From Gemmataceae bacterium (GTDB taxonomy: Bacteria > Planctomycetota > Planctomycetia > Gemmatales > Gemmataceae), in assembly GCA_009692065.1 (NCBI GenBank), contig SHZY01000039.1:1-43091 (forward strand): a stretch of DNA of 43,091 nt. Direction: 5' to 3'. Within the stretch, counting starts at the first letter, position 1; each line of letters starts with the position of its first letter. Under the pieces are notes generated by a model. That model was not told where the DNA came from, ran no database searches, and worked only from the letters and a program-made list of their open reading frames with translations. Position numbers and translations under genes: made by a program. Below are positions 17,234 through 24,768 of the stretch, piece by piece.

Positions 17234-19615
17234 CTACAGCATATCCTGCGGATCGATATCCACTGTCAACTCCACGTTGGCCGGCAATCGCACCGTCGGC
17301 AGCACCGCCCGCAGCACTTGGTGCAACACCGCGGAACTGGCGCTGTGCATCTGGAAATGGAAGCGCGAATACCCCTTCAGGCGAAACACCGGCGCCTCGG
17401 CCGGGCCCAGCAACCGCAGATCGGTCGGCTCACCCGCTTTCTTCCGCCGTTCCAGCTCCACCCGGAACGCATCCGATAGCCGATCGGCGTAATCGTTGCC
17501 CGCTTTCTCGTCCTTCGAGCGCACGATGAGCCTGGCCATGCGCTGAAACGGCGGGTAGTTGTGGGCCTTTCGCTGCTGCATCTCCTCGCGCGCAAACGTC
17601 AGATAATCGTGCTTGGCCGCCAGGATGATGCTCGGATGCTCCGGCTGCCAGGTCTGGATGAAGACGCACCCTCCCAGTGCTCCCCGCCCCGTGCGGCCCG
17701 CGACCTGCGCGAGTAACTGGAACGTGCGCTCCGACGCCCGAAAGTCGGCATGGTGCAAACCGACATCCGCGTTGACGACGCCGACCAGCGTCACGTTCGG
17801 GAAGTCCAATCCCTTGGCGATCATCTGCGTGCCGAGGAGAATCTGGATCTCGCCGCGCCGGAACGCGTCGAGCACCTTTTGATGACTGCCGGGCCGCTTC
17901 ATCGTGTCCGAGTCCATGCGCTCGACCGCCTTGCCGGCGAACTTCGTCTCGATCTCGGCTTGCAGCTTCTCCGTGCCCATGCCCTGGTAAAGTACCTGGC
18001 CCTTGCCGCAGATTGGACACTTCTCCGGAGGCTTTTGCTCGAAGCCGCAGTAATGGCACATTGTCATGTGCCGTTCGCGGTGGTACGTCATCGACAGATC
18101 GCAGAACTTGCAATGTTCGACATGCCCGCACGCGGGGCAATGCAGATAAGTCGCGAAGCCGCGGCGGTTGAGTAGCAGCATCACCTGCCCGCCCGCGTCC
18201 AGCGAGCGTTTCATCGCACGTTCCAGCGTTGGACTGAGCCCGTGCAGCTTCTTGTCGGGATGGCGGTCGTGCCGAAAATCGATCAGCTTGACATCCGGCA
18301 ACGGCCGATCGGCGACGCGCTTCGGCAGCGTCAGCCGTGTATACTGCCCCTTCTCGGCGTTATGCCAGCTTTCCAGCGACGGCGTCGCGGAGCCAAGGAT
18401 GATGGGGATGTTCTCGATCCGGGCCCGCATCACCGCGACATCGCGGCCATGGTAGCGAGGCGTCTTCTCCTGCTTGAAACTGGTCTCGTGCTCCTCGTCG
18501 ATGACGATCAGCCCGAGATTCTGCGCCGGCGCGAAGACGGCGCTGCGTGCGCCGACGATCACCTGCACCTGCCCCCTGGCGATGCGCCGCCAGTGGTTGC
18601 CGCGCTCGGCCGTGTGCAGATGGCTGTGCAGGACCGCGACATCCTTGAATCGGCCATGAAACGCCTGGATCGTCTGCGGTGTTAGGCTGATTTCGGGCAC
18701 GAGGACCAGCGCGACCTTGCCCTGGCGAACGACCTCGTCGATGGCCCGCAAGTAAAGCTCGGTTTTGCCGCTGCCAGTGATGCCGTGCAGAAGGAAGGGC
18801 TGGAACCCGCCCGTCTTGAGCGGGGGTTCGAGGATGGCCCACGCGGCGGCCTGATCGGGCGTCAGTACAAGCGCGACTTGGGAGGGCGAGGCTCCCGCCG
18901 AGCCGTTTCGGCCTCCAGGCTCGGCGGGAGCCTCGCCCTCCCGAGTTGTCGGCTGCGACACCGTTGTCGTCGTCTCCGCGCGTCCCGACTTACGCCGCGC
19001 ATAGCCCTTGTCTACCAACGCCTCGATCGGCACCGCGCCGCAGGCCGTCTCGCTCATCACCTGGCGCAGCTCGATCGGCGTCGGATGCGTTTTCAGATAC
19101 TCCAGCACAAGCTTCTGCTTGGGCGACAGGTGCGGCAACGGATTGGGCAGCAACGTGTCAGGGACCAACTCCAAAAGCGGTACCGCCCGTGTCCCCGCTT
19201 GCTTCTTGACACCGGCCGGCACCACCGCGTTCAGCACCTGGCCCCAGCCGCACAGGTAGTAATCCGCCATCCAGCGCGTCAGCTTGAGGAGGTGCTCGGT
19301 CAAAAGCGCCTCGTCGTCGAGCACGTCCAGGATCGCCTTGACCTTGCGTTCCGGCTTCGCATCCGTCACGCCGACGCAAAAGCCAATGGTCTGCTTATCC
19401 CCCCGCCCAAAAGGTGTCAGGACCCTTTTTCCAACGGCAATCTGATCACGCAATGCCGTGGGCACCGCATAGGTGTACGCGTGGTCGAGCGGCCGATCGA
19501 AAACGATCTCCGTGAAGCCGGTGTCGGCTGTCTTCGCGGATTCCTCGGGTTGAAACAGGCTGGGTTGCATCAGATCGAGCACGGCCGGCGTCCCTCTACG
19601 TCGGTATACATTCAT
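17234..19615 (-). CDS. priA: Primosomal protein N' (replication restart helicase PriA)
   Basis: A 3'-5' DNA helicase that restarts stalled replication forks. In the 793 residues there is an N-terminal fork-binding domain (EIVFDRPLDHAYTYAVP at about 35-50), Walker A GITGSGKT near residue 284, the DEEH box (VIDEEHETSF, about 370-380), a zinc-binding insert with eight Cys (CPACGHVEHCKFC, then CHYCGF and CPICGKG, about 495-540), and a C-terminal helicase lobe. Residues about 225-246 (REGEAPAEPGG then GSAGASPSQ) come from a 63-bp palindromic element inserted in frame between the DNA-binding and helicase parts. Start uncertain: ATG at 19615 or at 19570. TATAAT lies only 4 bases before the first, so either the transcript is leaderless or the second is used. 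Confidence 0.93.
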   Translation of the reverse strand: MNVYRRRGTPAVLDLMQPSLFQPEESAKTADTGFTEIVFDRPLDHAYTYAVPTALRDQIAVGKRVLTPFGRGDKQTIGFCVGVTDAKPERKVKAILDVLDDEALLTEHLLKLTRWMADYYLCGWGQVLNAVVPAGVKKQAGTRAVPLLELVPDTLLPNPLPHLSPKQKLVLEYLKTHPTPIELRQVMSETACGAVPIEALVDKGYARRKSGRAETTTTVSQPTTREGEAPAEPGGRNGSAGASPSQVALVLTPDQAAAWAILEPPLKTGGFQPFLLHGITGSGKTELYLRAIDEVVRQGKVALVLVPEISLTPQTIQAFHGRFKDVAVLHSHLHTAERGNHWRRIARGQVQVIVGARSAVFAPAQNLGLIVIDEEHETSFKQEKTPRYHGRDVAVMRARIENIPIILGSATPSLESWHNAEKGQYTRLTLPKRVADRPLPDVKLIDFRHDRHPDKKLHGLSPTLERAMKRSLDAGGQVMLLLNRRGFATYLHCPACGHVEHCKFCDLSMTYHRERHMTMCHYCGFEQKPPEKCPICGKGQVLYQGMGTEKLQAEIETKFAGKAVERMDSDTMKRPGSHQKVLDAFRRGEIQILLGTQMIAKGLDFPNVTLVGVVNADVGLHHADFRASERTFQLLAQVAGRTGRGALGGCVFIQTWQPEHPSIILAAKHDYLTFAREEMQQRKAHNYPPFQRMARLIVRSKDEKAGNDYADRLSDAFRVELERRKKAGEPTDLRLLGPAEAPVFRLKGYSRFHFQMHSASSAVLHQVLRAVLPTVRLPANVELTVDIDPQDML
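18880..18942. repeat. 63-bp palindrome inserted in frame in priA
   Basis: Arms 18880-18904 and 18918-18942 are 25 bp and perfectly complementary (GGGAGGGCGAGGCTCCCG...), with a 13-base loop. The total of 63 bases is 21 codons, so the reading frame is kept. The encoded peptide is REGEAPAEPGG plus GSAGASPSQ, low-complexity and foreign to PriA. Confidence 0.92.
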
Positions 19616-19619
19616 TCAC

Positions 19620-19625
19620 ATTATA
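19620..19625 (-). promoter_or_regulatory. -10 hexamer TATAAT at the priA start
   Basis: A perfect TATAAT on the minus strand, ending 4 bases before the ATG at 19615. Transcription would begin at about that ATG, giving a leaderless message for the long form or a roughly 40-base leader for the ATG at 19570. No good -35 was found. Confidence 0.45.
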
Positions 19626-19674
19626 CCGAGGACGGATGGCATCGCGATGTCGGTTGTGGGGAACTTTATCCGAG

Positions 19675-19728
19675 TCCGAGCGCCAAGCGAGGGGCAACCG
19701 GGGTCCTCGCTTGGCGCTCGGGCTCGGA
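19675..19728. repeat. TCCGAGC-family palindrome
   Basis: Sixteen-bp perfect arms 19677-19692 and 19705-19720 (CGAGCGCCAAGCGAGG and complement). The right side continues GGCTCGGA and the left begins TCCGAG. It lies between the permease stop and the priA start. Same ends as the elements at 34923, 36832 and 37737. Confidence 0.88.
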
Positions 19729-19734
19729 CAGGTA

Positions 19735-21360
19735 TCAGTCAGCTTGTTCGGGCCGGCCGCGCCACAGGAAATAGATCGGTATGCCGGAAACGACCAACAG
19801 AAAGCTCGGCCAGCTGTAAACGGGTTTGACGAACAGGAGCGCCAGCATGATGACCACGCACATGATCACGTAAAGGAAGGGCAGAATGGGATAGCCGATC
19901 GCGCGGTACGGCCGATCAACGTTCGGCAGTTTGCGCCGCAGCACAAAAAGGCCCGTCACGGTCAGGACGTAAAAGAAGAGTACGGCAAATATGACGTAAT
20001 CGAGCAAGTCGTTGTAGCTGCCGCTGAAGATCAGGAGGATGGACCAAACACCTTGCAAAATCAGGCCGATCGCCGGCACCCCGCGCTCGTTCAGGGCGCC
20101 GGCTGAACTGAAGAAGAGCCGGTCTTGCGCCATGGCGTAATAGAGACGCGCGCCCATCAAGATCATGCCGTTCACGCAGCCGAAGGTCGATACCATGATG
20201 GCGATGGCCATGAAGGCGACGCCGAGGGTTGGCGAGACACGCTGGAAGATCGCCGTGCCGACGCGATCTTCCTTGGCCTGATCGATGCCGCGGGCATAAG
20301 CGAGTTTCTTTTCTATTTCGACGAACCTCGGATCGGCTGTCGGGTTGCTCATCGCGCCGGCCAGATTGGCGCGGTCTGCCTCTAACTTCTCAATCTCTGC
20401 TTGGTTGCCATGCAATGGCAAGGCGCTCAGGTAAGCGTAGTTCGCCACGATATAGAGTGCGATCACGACAACGGTGCCAAGCGCCAGGCTCCGCGGCAAG
20501 TCGCGTTTCGGCTCCTTCATCTCTCCGGCGATGAACGTGACATTATTCCACGCGTCGGCGGAAAAAAGTGAACCGACCATGGCGGCACAGACGACGAGCA
20601 GAATCGTCAGCCACGGGAACTGGCCGAATTTCAACACCTCGGCGTAGCGGCTCGTATCGGTGATGCCGCTCCACAGGTCGCTGAAATTGCGCTGGTGCGC
20701 CTCGGCGCTGAACGCGCTGGTGACGCCGATGACGATCAATAGGACCAGGGCGGCGGTTTTCAGAATCGTGAAGATATTCTGAATCCACTTGCCTTCCTGT
20801 ACGCCGCGACAATTCAGCCCGGTGAGCAGCGCGACGATGACGACGGCGACGAATTGGCCTGAGGTGATGGTGAAGTGCTTGCGTTCGAAAAACGTCAACG
20901 GCTCTTCCATCCAAGGAACCGGAAACGTAATCGTCCAGTTGAGATCGCGAATCGCAAAAAGTGTGTGATCGGTTCCCAACTCGGGCACCAGCACGCCGAG
21001 AAACTTGGCGAACGCCACTGCCACGGCCGCGATCGAGCCGGTTTGAATGACGGTGAAGCACGTCCAGCCGTAGAGAAAGCCCCAGAGCGGACTGTAGGCT
21101 TCGCGCAAGAAGATGTACTGCCCGCCGGCCTGAGGCATCATCGCGGCGAGCTCGGCGTAGCTGAGGGCGCCGATCAGCGTCATGACGCCGGTGAGGACCC
21201 AGACGACCAGCAGCCAACCGGACGACCCCACATCGCGCGCGATGTCGGACGACACGATGAAAATGCCGGACCCGATCATCGTGCCCGCCACCAGCATGGT
21301 GGCATCGAACAGGCTCAGTCTGCGATGAAAGTTACCGCCGACGGCGTTCGATTGGCTCAT
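19735..21360 (-). CDS. APC-family amino acid permease (LAT-like)
   Basis: A 541-residue integral membrane transporter with about twelve hydrophobic helices. The first helix carries the APC signature LVAGTMIGSGIFIV (23-36), followed by a YAELAAMMPQAGGQY-type second helix. It probably moves an amino acid by exchange or cation symport; substrate unknown. Unusual for the family is a charged, helix-prone insert at about 318-365 (EIEKLEADRANLAG then FVEIEKKLAYARG) in a loop between transmembrane segments. The ATG at 21360 overlaps the stop of the upstream permease by four bases (ATGA), so the two are translationally coupled and probably share the promoter near 22945. Confidence 0.85.
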   Translation of the reverse strand: MSQSNAVGGNFHRRLSLFDATMLVAGTMIGSGIFIVSSDIARDVGSSGWLLVVWVLTGVMTLIGALSYAELAAMMPQAGGQYIFLREAYSPLWGFLYGWTCFTVIQTGSIAAVAVAFAKFLGVLVPELGTDHTLFAIRDLNWTITFPVPWMEEPLTFFERKHFTITSGQFVAVVIVALLTGLNCRGVQEGKWIQNIFTILKTAALVLLIVIGVTSAFSAEAHQRNFSDLWSGITDTSRYAEVLKFGQFPWLTILLVVCAAMVGSLFSADAWNNVTFIAGEMKEPKRDLPRSLALGTVVVIALYIVANYAYLSALPLHGNQAEIEKLEADRANLAGAMSNPTADPRFVEIEKKLAYARGIDQAKEDRVGTAIFQRVSPTLGVAFMAIAIMVSTFGCVNGMILMGARLYYAMAQDRLFFSSAGALNERGVPAIGLILQGVWSILLIFSGSYNDLLDYVIFAVLFFYVLTVTGLFVLRRKLPNVDRPYRAIGYPILPFLYVIMCVVIMLALLFVKPVYSWPSFLLVVSGIPIYFLWRGRPEQAD

Positions 21361-22895
21361 GCGCTGGGTCCTGTGGGGTGATTCGTCGACGGTAACTCCC
21401 CGCGCATCTGCTTACCGAGCACGCTGTTGTGCATGCCGTAGCAAAAATAAATGATCAGGCCCAGTCCGAGCCAGGCGAACAAACGCCACCAGTTCTCAGC
21501 CGGGAGCGAGAACATCAACACCAGACAACAAAGGATGCCCAGAATCGGCACCACGGGCACGAACGGGCAACGAAACGGCCGCTCGGCGTCCGGATTCGAC
21601 TTCCGCATGATCAACACCGCTCCGCACACGATGACAAACGCGAACAGCGTGCCGATGTTCGTGAGATGCAACAACGCGTCGATGGGCAACAAGCCGGCCA
21701 ACACTGCGACAAAAACGCCGATCAAGATCGTGCTGATCCAGGGCGTCTTGTACGTCGGATGCACGCTGGCGAAAATCGACTTGGGCACCAGGCCGTCGCG
21801 CGCCATCGCCAAAAAAACACGCGGCGCACTCAGCATCATCACCAGCAGCACCGATGTGATGCCGGCGACACCGGCGCAGGCGATGATGATCTTCGCCCAG
21901 GGAAGTCCCGCGCTCGCGAAAGCCTCCGATACCCCGGCGTCCTTTTTGATTTCCGTGTACGGCACCATGCCCGTCAGCACGACGACGACGCCGACATACA
22001 GCACGGTGCAAATCAGCAGCGACGCAATGATGCCGATCGGCACGTCGCGCTGCGGGTTTTTCGCTTCCTCGGCGTGAGTCGAAACCGAGTCGAAGCCGAT
22101 ATAAGCAAAGAAGATGATCGCCGCTCCAGCGATCATCCCCACAGGTTCCCCCTTCGCATTGGTTTGGCCATGCACGGGAATGCCGAAGAAGCTGAGGCCG
22201 GTCCAGCCGAAGGGTGCGAAGTTTTCCCAGTTTGCCGGATTAATATAGAAGGCGCCGACCAAGATCACGAAGACGACCGCACCGAGCTTTAGCGCGACCA
22301 TCGCCGTGTTGAAGATGGCACTCTCCTGGATGCCTCGCACCAGGACGATCGTGACAATAAGCGTAATAAGGATGGCGGGAAGGTTGACGTAGGAGTCCGT
22401 CCATACGAAGGCGGCGCTTCCGTCTTCGAGCTCCTTGTAGATCAACGGACAGTCTTGTAGCGTTTTCGGCAACTCGAGTGCCGTCCCCTTGGTCAGGCTC
22501 TGAAAATACCCCGACCAGCCATTGGCAACCGCCGCGGCGCCGACGGCGTATTCCAGGACGAGATCCCAGCCGATGATCCACGCGAAGAGTTCGCCCATTG
22601 TCGTGTACGCATAGGTGTAGGCACTGCCGGCCACCGGCGCCATGGAGGCGAATTCCGCGTAACACAGCGCGGCGAAGATGCAGGTGATGCCTGCGACGAC
22701 ATAGGATAGCATCAGCGCTGGACCGGCCACGCCGTTGGCGGCCTTGCCCGTCGCCACGAAGATGCCCGCGCCGATGACGGCGCCGACGCCCAGGCTGGTC
22801 AACGAAACGGGCCCCAGAATGCGCCGCAGACGCTGGTCCCCCTTCATATCATCCAGTAGTTCTTTGAGAGATTTCGTCGCGAAGAGTTGACTCAA
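21357..22895 (-). CDS. APC-family amino acid permease (CAT/YfnA-like)
   Basis: A 512-residue transporter with about twelve helices, cationic-amino-acid-transporter type. The N-terminal pattern LFATKSLKELL is usual for this subfamily, which supports the TTG start at 22895 rather than the first ATG 16 codons later. A short GGAG lies just upstream of the TTG. Helix 1 has GVGAVIGAGIFVATG. The core includes FFAYIGFDSVSTHAEE, the conserved F-x-G-F-D/E stretch of the APC fold. It is followed, with a 4-base overlap, by a second permease of a different subfamily, so a heteromeric or complementary uptake pair is possible. Substrate unknown. Confidence 0.85.
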   Translation of the reverse strand: MSQLFATKSLKELLDDMKGDQRLRRILGPVSLTSLGVGAVIGAGIFVATGKAANGVAGPALMLSYVVAGITCIFAALCYAEFASMAPVAGSAYTYAYTTMGELFAWIIGWDLVLEYAVGAAAVANGWSGYFQSLTKGTALELPKTLQDCPLIYKELEDGSAAFVWTDSYVNLPAILITLIVTIVLVRGIQESAIFNTAMVALKLGAVVFVILVGAFYINPANWENFAPFGWTGLSFFGIPVHGQTNAKGEPVGMIAGAAIIFFAYIGFDSVSTHAEEAKNPQRDVPIGIIASLLICTVLYVGVVVVLTGMVPYTEIKKDAGVSEAFASAGLPWAKIIIACAGVAGITSVLLVMMLSAPRVFLAMARDGLVPKSIFASVHPTYKTPWISTILIGVFVAVLAGLLPIDALLHLTNIGTLFAFVIVCGAVLIMRKSNPDAERPFRCPFVPVVPILGILCCLVLMFSLPAENWWRLFAWLGLGLIIYFCYGMHNSVLGKQMRGELPSTNHPTGPSA

Positions 22896-22944
22896 GGGCT
22901 CCGCCTTTCGTTTCTCGCATTCAGGTGAATTGTTTACGGCAGGT

Positions 22945-22972
22945 ATTGTAACAACGGTTTATCGGCTGTCAA
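22945..22972 (-). promoter_or_regulatory. Sigma70-like promoter of the permease pair
   Basis: On the minus strand TTGACA (22967-22972), a 16-base spacer, then TACAAT (22945-22950). The predicted start is near 22938, leaving about 43 bases of leader before the TTG start at 22895. The -35 box lies inside the last codons of dtd, so the permeases can be expressed independently of it. Confidence 0.6.
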
Positions 22973-23399
22973 CAATCAGCGTCACTGGCCCATCGTTCAC
23001 CAGTTCCACCTTCATGTCCGCGCCGAAACGCCCCGTCGCCGTCGGAATGCCGAGCGCCTTGACGCCGTTGATGAACGCCTCGTAAAGCGGAATGGCGATC
23101 GGCGGCGGGGCGGCGTCGATGAAACTTGGCCGCTTCCCCTTCTTGCAATCGCCGTAGAGCGTGAACTGGCTGACGATGAGCATCGCGCCGTTGATGTCGG
23201 CTAGGTCGCGGTTCATCTTGCCCTCGGCATCGTTGAAGATGCGCAACCCCGCGATCTTTTCGGCTAGCCACTTCGCTTGGCTTGGCGTATCGTCATGCGT
23301 GACACCCAGCAAGACGACCAGACCGGCGCTGATAGCTCCGACCGTCTCGCCGGCAATGACGACGCTGGCGCACGAGACGCGTTGCACGACGGCACGCAT
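22959..23399 (-). CDS. dtd: D-aminoacyl-tRNA deacylase
   Basis: Removes D-amino acids (for example D-Tyr) and glycine mis-attached to tRNA, a cytoplasmic proofreading step. The 146-residue chain begins MRAVVQRV, as in the family. It has the catalytic-site motif [17 protein letters not shown] and the Gly-cisPro motif [12 protein letters not shown] at the C-terminus. The ATG at 23399 has AGGGA 7 bases upstream, so the longer in-frame extension is rejected. A gene on the opposite strand starts only 22 bases away (23422), so the two start regions nearly overlap. Confidence 0.94.
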   Translation of the reverse strand: MRAVVQRVSCASVVIAGETVGAISAGLVVLLGVTHDDTPSQAKWLAEKIAGLRIFNDAEGKMNRDLADINGAMLIVSQFTLYGDCKKGKRPSFIDAAPPPIAIPLYEAFINGVKALGIPTATGRFGADMKVELVNDGPVTLIVDSR

Positions 23400-23421
23400 C
23401 AACCTATCCCTGGTGAATGGT

Positions 23422-23694
23422 ATGACCGACGCCAAACGCGATTACAGTGCTCACCAGCAAAAAATCATCAAGCGATATTACGAGAATATCGACGGGATCG
23501 CGTTGCAGCGCCTGGCCGAGCTGGTGGGGGAATTGTACCTGGCGGAAGGCAAGAAGAAAGAAAAGGTCTGGCAGAACGCCGTCGCCGCCATGAAGAAGCT
23601 CAAGGTGCCCGAGTCGCGCATCGAGCACCTGCTGAAAACGCAGAAGCCAGAGCTGGTCGCGGAGCTGGTGAAGGAGTTACAGGCGAAGAAATGA
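23422..23694 (+). CDS. Small helical protein of unknown function
   Basis: A 90-residue, strongly charged protein starting [14 protein letters not shown], predicted all-helical ([44 protein letters not shown]). It has no Cys, no signal peptide and no membrane segment, so it is probably cytoplasmic. I do not recognise a domain. It is read divergently from dtd with 22 bases between start codons, and it ends at a hairpin shared with the convergent gene. The ATG at 23422 is the first one that makes sense; upstream frame overlaps dtd antisense. The ribosome site is weak. Coding character rests on the biased, helical composition and clean placement. Confidence 0.7.
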   Translation: MTDAKRDYSAHQQKIIKRYYENIDGIALQRLAELVGELYLAEGKKKEKVWQNAVAAMKKLKVPESRIEHLLKTQKPELVAELVKELQAKK

Positions 23695-23697
23695 TTT

Positions 23698-23724
23698 CTC
23701 CCCTCTCCCTGAGGGAGAGGGGAG
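23698..23724. terminator. Hairpin between convergent genes
   Basis: A 13-bp perfect stem, CTCCCCTCTCCCT (23698-23710) with AGGGAGAGGGGAG (23712-23724) and a one-base centre. It lies between the stop at 23694 (plus) and the stop at 23732 (minus), and is preceded by TTT. A bidirectional terminator is plausible. The purine-rich arms also resemble the repeat inserted in the U32 gene at 36166. Confidence 0.55.
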
Positions 23725-23731
23725 CCAGACA

Positions 23732-24679
23732 TCACATCTCAAAGTGCGTGTGAATCAACCCACTCAAGCGCCCGCCCATGCCGCTGATCGACTGGGCGAT
23801 GCCCTTGCTGGCGGCGCTCGCCTCGCCCTGCGGCAAAACCAGATAGACGCCGCTCGCATGGGGAACATGAACGCAGCCGGCCTGGGGATCGTCCATCGTT
23901 GGGCCATGGACGAGAACGAGATCGTAGCGTTCGCGCAGCCAGGCGAGCAGCCAGGCCATCGCCCCGCTGGCGTGTGGGCCTTGCTTGGCGCCGGCGGGCA
24001 AGAGATGCAGCGATGCAATACCGGTCTTGACGATCGCCTGCTCCAGCGCCAGCGTGCCGCCGAGAACTTCCGCAAGGCCGACACAGGCGGTATGGCCCAG
24101 TCGCTCCGCCAGGCCGGCCCGCGCGTCGACCACGATCACACGCGACTTCTTTTGCATGGCCGCGGTGGCCGCCAGATTCAGAAGCACCGTGCTCGCGCCG
24201 ACGTGAGGCTTCATGCCGACGAAAAGGAGCACGTTCGGTGCGTCGGCTTTCAAGCTCGCGCACAGAGAGTTGAGGAGGACCGCGTATTCCTTGCTCGCCG
24301 GATGCTCAGGCTGATGAAAGGCGACAATATCGGCGGACAGATTGAATGGCGTCGGCATCGGCGCGGGCCACGGCTCGAACGCCGCGGTCATCGGCTTTGC
24401 TTCCGTCAGATATACGGTACCCGCTTTGGCCGCAACGGGCGGGACTTTCTCGGTTGGCAGATGCGGCGGTTGAGGGACGTTCTGAGCAGGATGTTTGAGC
24501 AAGCACGGCGACAGCTCGACCTTCTTGTTCGGCCCGCCGACTTCGATGTACGGCACTTCCCCGCCGATCTCCCAATCGACCACGCAATCCTGCACCGGCG
24601 TCGTATCCACCGGCTTACTGATCGCCAGCGGCGCGCGCCGTCCTTCGCCGAGCTTCAACGTTTCGAGCATCCTGCCCAT
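23732..24679 (-). CDS. MinD/BY-kinase-like protein with degenerate ATPase site
   Basis: A 315-residue protein with a disordered Pro-rich N-terminal half (1-125), then a P-loop domain of the ParA/MinD/CpsD-type tyrosine-kinase fold. EYAVLLNSLCASL (131-143) matches the helix before the P-loop in exopolysaccharide tyrosine autokinases. The P-loop reads GMKPHVGAST (155-164), with Ala162 where the catalytic Lys should be. The Walker A' strand VIVVDAR (181-187) is kept. Walker B reads DLVLVHGP (253-260), with His258 replacing Asp. There is no C-terminal Tyr cluster. It is therefore probably a non-catalytic regulator. ATG at 24679 with a good ribosome site (GAAGGTG). The ExeA-like gene lies upstream on the same strand. 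A role in polysaccharide export is inferred only from this pairing. Confidence 0.72.
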   Translation of the reverse strand: MGRMLETLKLGEGRRAPLAISKPVDTTPVQDCVVDWEIGGEVPYIEVGGPNKKVELSPCLLKHPAQNVPQPPHLPTEKVPPVAAKAGTVYLTEAKPMTAAFEPWPAPMPTPFNLSADIVAFHQPEHPASKEYAVLLNSLCASLKADAPNVLLFVGMKPHVGASTVLLNLAATAAMQKKSRVIVVDARAGLAERLGHTACVGLAEVLGGTLALEQAIVKTGIASLHLLPAGAKQGPHASGAMAWLLAWLRERYDLVLVHGPTMDDPQAGCVHVPHASGVYLVLPQGEASAASKGIAQSISGMGGRLSGLIHTHFEM

Positions 24680-24696
24680 GGATTTTCACCTTCTTC

Positions 24697-24766
24697 CAGG
24701 AGTCAGGGATCAGGAGTCACGAAAATCTGACTCCTGACCCCTGACTCCTGATCCCTGACCCCTGAT
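24697..24766. repeat. Inverted repeat built of tandem short words
   Basis: CAGGAGTCAGGGATCAGGAG... (24697-24719) faces its near-complement from 24728 (one mismatch over 23 bases), and the right side goes on with more ACTCCTG/ACCCCTG words. It fills the gap between the two ATPase-like genes. Its style, short words repeated in tandem and inverted, is shared with 28226-28328. Confidence 0.8.
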
Positions 24767-24768
24767 TC

